A stretch of DNA of 64,000 nucleotides from UBA993 sp964485855 (GTDB lineage: Bacteria; Bacillota; Dethiobacteria; DTU022). The translations under genes were made by a program, and so were the position numbers. The notes under the pieces were generated by a model. It was not told the DNA's origin, searched no databases, and saw only the letters and a program-made list of their open reading frames with translations. This document shows, one piece after another, positions 58,941-64,000 of this stretch. Positions within the stretch are counted from its first letter, which is position 1. Every line of letters starts with the position of its first letter. The stretch covers positions 7,832 through 71,831 of the forward strand of contig CAZAKI010000007.1 of NCBI GenBank assembly GCA_964485855.1. Direction: 5' to 3'.

Positions 58941-60404
58941 CTATGCTTTCTGCCAGCGCAAAACCGGACTGCGGGCAGCGAGTACTTCATCAAGGCGCCC
59001 GACCACAGTATTGTAAGGACCATGCGCAACTTTTTCCGCATCTTTGTCTATAACCGTTGAAATTTCCTCCATCGCCCGGGCAAAAGAATCCAGAGTCTCC
59101 TTCGTTTCCGTCTCGGTCGGCTCAACCATTAATGCTTCCTCTACAATCAGGGGGAAGTAAACCGTCGGCGGGTGAAAACCGCGATCCAGTAAAGCCTTGG
59201 CAATATCGCCCGCGCCGGCGCCTTTTTTCTTTTCCGGTTTCGCCGAAAGTACAAATTCATGTTTGCAGGTGCGGTCATAAGGCAGGTAATATCTCTTTTT
59301 CAGCAAATTCATCAGGTAATTGGCATTCAATACTGCATCGGTTGAAGCCTGCTTCAAACCTTCCGCTCCCAACATACACAGATAAGTATAAGCTTTAACT
59401 ACTACACCGAAGTTCCCGTAGAAGGAGTGCATCTTGCCAATACTCTCGGGCAGATCATAGTTAAAGAAATACCGATCATCTTGCTTATCGACCAGGGGGA
59501 CCGGCAAAAAAGGAACCAGCCGCTCTTTGACTCCCACCGGACCACCTCCCGGACCACCACCGCCGTGTGGTGTGGAGAAAGTTTTATGAATATTTAAGTG
59601 CACAACATCAAAACCCATATCACCAGGACGGGTATAACCCATAATCGCGTTCATATTAGCCCCGTCATAGTAGAGTAACCCGCCTGCTTCATGTATGGTT
59701 TTGGCCATTTCAAGAATCTCTTCTTCAAAAAGACCAAGAGTGCTGGGGTTGGTCAGCATCAGGGCTGACGTTGTATCGTCAACCGCTGTTTTGAGTGCCT
59801 CGAGATCCACTAAACCACGATCATCACAGGGTACCTGTACCACCTCATATCCGGCCATGCTAACAGTCGCCGGATTAGTGCCGTGCGCCGACAGGGGAAT
59901 CAATACCCTGTTGCGCTTGTGGTCTCCACGTTGACGGTGATAGGCCTGGATGATCATTAGTCCGGTCAGCTCGCCATGTGCTCCGGCTGCCGGCTGCAGG
60001 GTAAAGCGATCCATACCGGTTAATGCTTTTAAACTTAATTCCATGTTATAGAGCAGCTCAAGTCCGCCCTGGACTGTCTCCGGTAGCTGGCAGGGATGTA
60101 GTCCTGCAAAACCAGGCAACACCGCTGTCTCTTCGTTCACTTTCGGATTATACTTCATGGTGCAGGAACCGAGGGGATAAAACCCGGTATCAACACCGAA
60201 GTTGCGGGTTGAAAGTTCGGTATAATGGCGAACAATCTCATTTTCTGAAAGCTCCGGCAGCGCAGGAGCTGCACTGCGTCTCAACGGTTCCGGCAGCAAT
60301 TGCTCCAACGGTTTCTCGGGAACATCACAGGGAGGCAGCGAGTAGCCTTGGCGTCCACTGCGGCTCATCTCAAAAAGCAGAGCTTTGGTTTTTCTCATTT
60401 CCAT
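58941..60404 (-). CDS. gcvPB: Glycine dehydrogenase (decarboxylating) subunit 2
   Basis: The 487-residue beta subunit of split P-protein carries the PLP lysine in LNIHKTFSTPHGGGGPGGG and the glycine-rich loop that follows. With GcvPA it decarboxylates glycine and transfers the aminomethyl group to lipoyl-GcvH. Length is normal. It overlaps gcvPA by 10 bp. Two start ATGs are 6 bases apart. Confidence 0.97.
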   Translation of the reverse strand: MEMRKTKALLFEMSRSGRQGYSLPPCDVPEKPLEQLLPEPLRRSAAPALPELSENEIVRHYTELSTRNFGVDTGFYPLGSCTMKYNPKVNEETAVLPGFAGLHPCQLPETVQGGLELLYNMELSLKALTGMDRFTLQPAAGAHGELTGLMIIQAYHRQRGDHKRNRVLIPLSAHGTNPATVSMAGYEVVQVPCDDRGLVDLEALKTAVDDTTSALMLTNPSTLGLFEEEILEMAKTIHEAGGLLYYDGANMNAIMGYTRPGDMGFDVVHLNIHKTFSTPHGGGGPGGGPVGVKERLVPFLPVPLVDKQDDRYFFNYDLPESIGKMHSFYGNFGVVVKAYTYLCMLGAEGLKQASTDAVLNANYLMNLLKKRYYLPYDRTCKHEFVLSAKPEKKKGAGAGDIAKALLDRGFHPPTVYFPLIVEEALMVEPTETETKETLDSFARAMEEISTVIDKDAEKVAHGPYNTVVGRLDEVLAARSPVLRWQKA

Positions 60405-61744
60405 CCCTCCAGTTCCGTAACCAGGGTATCGATTTCATTGCGGGTTCTCTTTTCGGTAAAAGCAAAAAGCATGGTGTTCTGGAGTTCGGGGTAATAGGAG
60501 CTGATATCCACACCACCTAAGATATTCTGCTCCAACAGCTTCCGGTTTAATTCAGTAGGGTCACCGGGCACCGTTACAGCAAACTCTTTAAAATTAATTC
60601 CCGGAAAGGTAAGACTATAATCTTTTAGGGCCATAATTTGTTCCCGGGCATAGGCTGTTTTCTGCAAACATTGTTCAGCCACTTCGCGCAAACCCTGAGG
60701 CCCCATCACCGCCAGGTAAACCGATGCTGCCAGTGCGACTAAGGCTTCATTCGAACAGATATTTGAAGCAGCCTTTTCACGCCTGATATGCTGCTCCCTG
60801 GTCTGCAGGGTTAGGACAAACCCGCGGTTCCCCTCACTGTCAACTGTTTCACCGGCAATTCTTCCCGGCATCTGGCGCACAAATTTTTCACGGGCCGCCA
60901 TTATTCCCAAAACCGGGCCGCCAAATGATGCCGGTACTCCCAAGCACTGTCCTTCACCGACAACAATATCGGCACCATACTCAGCCGGCGTTTGCAGTAG
61001 ACCCAGGGAAATTGGGTCAGCCGCCACCAGGAACACTGCCTTCTGTTCATGGATCAACTCGGCTAGACCGTTCATATTTTCAACCATGCCGAAAAAATTG
61101 GGCTGCTGCAGCACAACTGTCGCCACATCATCACCTAGCATTTCTGCCAGCTGCTCACGATCGGTGCAGCCATCCCTAAGCGGGATTTCCTGAAGTTGAA
61201 GGCCTCGGCTGTGAAAATAATTTTTGATCACCGCCCGGTAAAATGGACTGACCGAACGGGAAACAAGGACCTTTTCACGACGGGTAGCCCCACAGCCCAT
61301 GATCGCTCCTTCAGTAACCGCGGTACCGCCATCATACATAGAAGCATTGGCTACATCCATACCAGTTAACTGGCAGATCATCGTCTGGTACTCGAATATT
61401 GCCTGCAACACTCCCTGGCTCACTTCCGGTTGATAAGGTGTATAAGAAGTGTAAAACTCGCTGCGGCCGGTTACATGTTTGATTACCGCAGGGATAAAAT
61501 GGTCATAGATTCCCGCTCCCAGAAAAGAAACCATATTCTGGCTGTGTTTGTTTTTACCGGCTAATTCCTGCAAATGTTTTAACGTTTCCGGTTCAGACAT
61601 CGCCGGTGGCAGATCAAGTTCACCCTTGAAACGAACAGATTCGGGAATATCTTTGAATAGATCCTCAACTGAAGCAGCACCAATCACAGAAAGCATCTCC
61701 TGACGATCCTGATCAGTTAAAGGGAAATAATGCTTACCACCCAT
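60395..61744 (-). CDS. gcvPA: Glycine dehydrogenase (decarboxylating) subunit 1
   Basis: The 449-residue alpha subunit of the split P-protein. The N terminus MGGKHYFPLTDQDRQEML, FLGAGIYDHFIPAVIKH, TSYTPYQPEVSQGVLQAIFEYQTM and GPQGLREVAEQCL are typical. PLP is held at the interface with GcvPB. It starts 3 bp after gcvH and overlaps gcvPB, so stoichiometric expression is likely. Confidence 0.97.
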   Translation of the reverse strand: MGGKHYFPLTDQDRQEMLSVIGAASVEDLFKDIPESVRFKGELDLPPAMSEPETLKHLQELAGKNKHSQNMVSFLGAGIYDHFIPAVIKHVTGRSEFYTSYTPYQPEVSQGVLQAIFEYQTMICQLTGMDVANASMYDGGTAVTEGAIMGCGATRREKVLVSRSVSPFYRAVIKNYFHSRGLQLQEIPLRDGCTDREQLAEMLGDDVATVVLQQPNFFGMVENMNGLAELIHEQKAVFLVAADPISLGLLQTPAEYGADIVVGEGQCLGVPASFGGPVLGIMAAREKFVRQMPGRIAGETVDSEGNRGFVLTLQTREQHIRREKAASNICSNEALVALAASVYLAVMGPQGLREVAEQCLQKTAYAREQIMALKDYSLTFPGINFKEFAVTVPGDPTELNRKLLEQNILGGVDISSYYPELQNTMLFAFTEKRTRNEIDTLVTELEGWK

Positions 61745-61747
61745 TAA

Positions 61748-62146
61748 TTATGCCTCCTCCTCCTTCATTAGAAACTCTTCATACGCCTCTTTATCCATCA
61801 ACCCTTCTGGTTCAGTCTGGTCGGTGATTTCCACCTTAAAAACCCAACCCTCACCATAGGGGTCTTGGTTGATGGTTTCCGGCTGATCCAGCAAAACTTC
61901 ATTCACTTCAGTCACTGTTCCGGAAAGGGGAGCATAAAGATCGGCAACAGCTTTAACCGATTCAATAACTGCAGCGCTCTTGCCGGCCTCAACTGCCGCG
62001 CCGACCTCAGGCAGTTCAACAAATACAATTTCCCCGAGCTTATCCTGGGCATAGTCACAAAGTCCAACCACCGCGGTCGAACCATCTTGGCGGGCCCATT
62101 CGTGCTTTTTTGTATACTTCAAACCATCAATTGCTTTATACTTCAT
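61748..62146 (-). CDS. gcvH: Glycine cleavage system H protein
   Basis: A 132-residue lipoyl carrier. The lipoylated lysine is in IESVKAVADLYAPLSG, and the barrel-sandwich hybrid fold is otherwise complete (YTKKHEWARQDG, GYGEGWVFK-like segment DPYGEGWVFKVEI). It is the predicted target of the LipM/LipS proteins of this locus. It shares a TAATG junction with gcvT. Confidence 0.97.
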   Translation of the reverse strand: MKYKAIDGLKYTKKHEWARQDGSTAVVGLCDYAQDKLGEIVFVELPEVGAAVEAGKSAAVIESVKAVADLYAPLSGTVTEVNEVLLDQPETINQDPYGEGWVFKVEITDQTEPEGLMDKEAYEEFLMKEEEA

Positions 62147-63249
62147 TACTTTTTCCTCCTATAAAAAGGTAGTTTGGTAAAGCTTGCCCGGTAGGGGCGG
62201 TTACGAATCATAATCTCTACTTCTTTTGCATGATCTGCTACTTGCGGATCAAGCAAAGCCATGGCAATAAACTTATCGAGTGTTGGTGAAAAAGAACCGC
62301 TACTGATCCAGCCAATCTCTTTACCAGCTGCCTGCACCGGGTAACCCTCACGCGGCACTCCTCTCTCCAGCATCTCTAGCCCGTAAAGTTTATGTTTCAA
62401 ACCTTGTTTCTTTTGTTGCTTAAGCGCTTCCTGTCCATTAAAGGGTACGTTTTTCTCCACTGCAACGAAGCGATCGAGTCCGGCATTAAGTGGTGTAATC
62501 TCTTTGCTCAACTCATGACCGTAAAGGGGCATCGCTGCCTCAAGACGTAAAACATCACGGGCACCAAGCCCGGCTGGATTAAGTTCGTGTTTTTTACCTT
62601 CTTCCCATAGTGCATCCCAGAGTGCCGGGGCATCGGCGTTTAGACAGTAGATCTCGAAACCGTCTTCACCGGTGTAACCGGTCCTTGATACGAGGCAGTT
62701 AACACCGGCTAGTGTCACATCTTTGCTGAAATGATAATATTTCAGTTCTGATAGTGGTTCGGCAGTCAGCGGCTGTAAGATCGTTTCGCTGTTTGGCCCC
62801 TGGAGGGCCAGCTGGGCATAATCAGGCGAGAGATTTTTTAGTATGACAGCGCCGCTTAAGTTTTCTTGAAACCAGGCGTAATCTTTGTCGGTATTGGCAG
62901 CATTCACTACCAGGAAATAGCTTTCACTGTTAATCCGGTAGATTAAAATGTCATCAACTACTCCGCCATCAGGATAACAGACGGGGCTGTAGATCACCGC
63001 ACCGTCTTTCAGCCCTGAAAGGTCATTAGTCACTAACTTTTGCAGGTACATTTCGGAGTCTTTACCTTCAACCATGAGCTCGCCCATGTGCGAAACATCG
63101 AAGAGGGTGGCCCGCTTACGGGTATCGTGGACCTCTTCTACCAAACCCTTGGAATACTGTACTGGCAACAACCACCCGCTGTAATCAACTATTTTCCCTT
63201 CCAGGGCCAGATGTTTTTCATAAAATGGGGTCTTTCTTGCATCGTTCAT
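62146..63249 (-). CDS. gcvT: Glycine cleavage system T protein (aminomethyltransferase)
   Basis: This 367-residue tetrahydrofolate-dependent enzyme releases ammonia from the aminomethyl-lipoyl arm and makes methylene-THF. Seen: PFYEKHLALEGKIVDYSGW, the catalytic Asp region TLFDVSHMGELMV and folate-binding YTGEDGFEIY. It is the first gene of gcvT-gcvH-gcvPA-gcvPB behind the glycine riboswitch. GGAGG lies about 11 nt before the ATG. Confidence 0.97.
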   Translation of the reverse strand: MNDARKTPFYEKHLALEGKIVDYSGWLLPVQYSKGLVEEVHDTRKRATLFDVSHMGELMVEGKDSEMYLQKLVTNDLSGLKDGAVIYSPVCYPDGGVVDDILIYRINSESYFLVVNAANTDKDYAWFQENLSGAVILKNLSPDYAQLALQGPNSETILQPLTAEPLSELKYYHFSKDVTLAGVNCLVSRTGYTGEDGFEIYCLNADAPALWDALWEEGKKHELNPAGLGARDVLRLEAAMPLYGHELSKEITPLNAGLDRFVAVEKNVPFNGQEALKQQKKQGLKHKLYGLEMLERGVPREGYPVQAAGKEIGWISSGSFSPTLDKFIAMALLDPQVADHAKEVEIMIRNRPYRASFTKLPFYRRKK

Positions 63250-63280
63250 CTTCCTGTATTCCTCCTTTCATCAGAAAATA

Positions 63281-63323
63281 AATAGAAAAGGACAGAGAAA
63301 GCCAATCGGCTTAAACTCTGTCC
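63281..63323 (-). terminator. Riboswitch expression-platform terminator
   Basis: On the minus strand GGACAGAG pairs with CTCTGTCC, enclosing an inner AAGCC/GGCTT stem, followed by TTTTCTATTT. The 5' arm is the 3' end of the second glycine aptamer, so ligand binding should prevent terminator formation (an ON switch). Confidence 0.85.
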
Positions 63324-63500
63324 CTGATACCTGAGAGATTGTCTCTTCCTCTTAAAGAGGCTTTCCCCGTCGGTGCAACGCTTTAGCGGTTGCTCTCCAG
63401 AGGTGCGTCACCCAATGGTACTGAAGCCTGAGAGTTTCCCCTGCACCCGCCAGGCACAGGCTTGCTCCTTCGGCGTCCGAAATCCGGAACTCTCCCACGG
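63312..63500 (-). promoter_or_regulatory. Tandem glycine riboswitch
   Basis: Two aptamers stand in tandem. The first (about 63417-63500) has GGGAGAGTT, GCCGAAGGAGCAAGCC and GGGGAAACTCTCAGGC. The second (about 63312-63405) has TGGAGAGC, CACCGACGGGGAAAGCC and ATCTCTCAGGTATCAGGGAC. These are the conserved glycine aptamer elements. The position directly upstream of gcvT and the following terminator support control of glycine cleavage by glycine. Confidence 0.95.
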
Positions 63501-63587
63501 GGATCATCCGCCCTATTAATCCTTGTTCATGTTTTCACTTCGTCATTCCTGTAGAAATTCCTTCCTGACAGAAAAAATACTACTGTT

Positions 63588-63593
63588 ATTCTA
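63588..63593 (-). promoter_or_regulatory. Putative -10 box of the gcv operon
   Basis: TAGAAT preceded by an extended TGA (TG-N) on the minus strand, about 90 bp before the first aptamer. No good -35 box is seen at normal spacing. Bases 63501-63655 contain nothing else I recognise. Confidence 0.35.
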
Positions 63594-63655
63594 TCATATC
63601 TTCTCCAAAAAGTTGAATCCAATTAATAACAATCCTTTTTCTTAGTGGGCAAAGG

Positions 63656-64000
63656 TTACTCTATAATAATATCCTGTGTTGCCCGGACTGAACCGTTGAC
63701 AATCGCTTTGAACTTATATTTACCCGCTTCCCCGATGTTTATCGGTTCAGTGACCATAATTGTCCACTCAGGATCGACATTATAAGTAATCTCACCAAAT
63801 AGTTCATCTGTTTCGGTATCATTAGCCTGGATCGTAACCGAGTCGGTATCAAAAGAAGCATTGTTATCAAACGAAACATAGAAACCTTCACCGGGCGCAA
63901 AAGTAGTCCGGGGCGAAACAATGTATAAATCGTCATCATAATCATCACCCATCTCAATCTTCGCCCCACCGATCGAAGTACTCGTCGTTCCACCGGAACA
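63656..64000 (-). CDS. Lipoprotein of unknown function (5' part outside window)
   Basis: The frame is open to the window edge and ends at 63656. The first visible codons read CSGGTTSTSIGGAKIEM followed by GDDYDDDLYIVSPRT; a Cys-Ser-Gly-Gly start followed by Thr/Ser/Gly-rich sequence is typical just after a lipoprotein signal peptide, whose hydrophobic part would lie beyond the window. The remaining 100 residues look like a beta-sandwich domain (FYVSFDNNASFDTDSVTIQ, GEAGKYKFKAIVNGS). No family recognised. Confidence 0.7.
   Translation of the reverse strand, partial: CSGGTTSTSIGGAKIEMGDDYDDDLYIVSPRTTFAPGEGFYVSFDNNASFDTDSVTIQANDTETDELFGEITYNVDPEWTIMVTEPINIGEAGKYKFKAIVNGSVRATQDIIIE

Noticed and set aside
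1..64000. CRISPR arrays, tRNA or rRNA genes, prophage
   Set aside because: No regularly spaced direct repeats, no tRNA-like cloverleaf with TTCRA arm and no rRNA core sequences or phage genes were seen on reading; a tRNAscan/CRISPR search could not be run here.

Overview
The window looks like a chromosomal segment of an anaerobic Bacillota (Clostridia-type) bacterium. Evidence: an hrcA-grpE-dnaK-dnaJ heat-shock operon with a perfect CIRCE operator, an isc-type cluster led by an Rrf2 regulator, YlbF, AcpS, a split glycine decarboxylase (gcvPA/gcvPB) under a tandem glycine riboswitch, and many Fe-S and radical-SAM enzymes. Two 100-base N runs, each inside a gene, show it is a draft or metagenome-assembled contig. 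No rRNA, tRNA, CRISPR array or prophage was seen.

Layout. 1-3.5 kb: yqeY, rpsU and hinT (minus), then mnmH, a ylbF-like gene and a HAD phosphatase (plus). 3.5-10.5 kb: heat-shock operon continuing into rsmE and mtaB. 10.5-12.6 kb: iscR-iscS-iscU. 12.7-16.5 kb: cold-shock gene, acpS, an ApgM-family gene (possible alternative homoserine kinase) divergent from thrC. 16.5-18.9 kb: ECF sigma factor, zinc anti-sigma factor and an exported protein with 17-residue repeats. 18.9-19.4 kb: relic of a REP-type tyrosine transposase. 19.4-25 kb: EamA transporter, DapF-fold epimerase, a ferredoxin:thioredoxin-reductase-like gene, glutaredoxin, serA, DUF362-ferredoxin. 25-33 kb: an unusual tight cluster of sugar-phosphate and phosphotransfer genes. 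33-40.5 kb: 4-hydroxybutyryl-CoA dehydratase-type enzyme, threonine aldolase, MFS, GDPD, second DUF362 protein, ornithine carbamoyltransferase. 40.6-44.4 kb: TPP riboswitch with a ThiXYZ-type transporter and thiamine pyrophosphokinase. 44.5-49 kb: aminotransferase, CBS, GNAT, sirtuin and two HAD genes. 49-52.3 kb: NuoEFG-like flavin/Fe-S module with no catalytic partner. 53-63.5 kb: NAD-kinase-like gene, lpd, lipM-like gene, a LipS1/LipS2-type radical SAM pair and gcvPB-gcvPA-gcvH-gcvT. The far right holds the start of a lipoprotein gene.

Most striking observation: the ferredoxin:thioredoxin-reductase-like gene at about 21.5 kb appears to end at TGA exactly where the family has its second active-site cysteine (Cys-x-Cys near the C terminus). 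The frame continues with a family-like tail and a second stop. A two-part hairpin with a GUU apical loop begins 7 nt (its apical loop 24 nt) past the TGA, as expected for a bacterial SECIS element. I read it as a selenocysteine-containing enzyme. mnmH (tRNA 2-selenouridine synthase) in the same window independently implies selenophosphate use. A second, weaker TGA/hairpin candidate is a micro-gene upstream of thiN.

Other notable points: a protein of about 1,360 residues carrying the ATP-grasp and phosphohistidine domains of pyruvate phosphate dikinase but no PEP/pyruvate barrel, clustered with a divergent GAPDH, NagB, a nucleotidyltransferase-like protein and a beta-helix acyltransferase-like protein; and a complete-looking route for octanoylation and sulfur insertion on GcvH using LipS1/LipS2-type enzymes instead of LipA.
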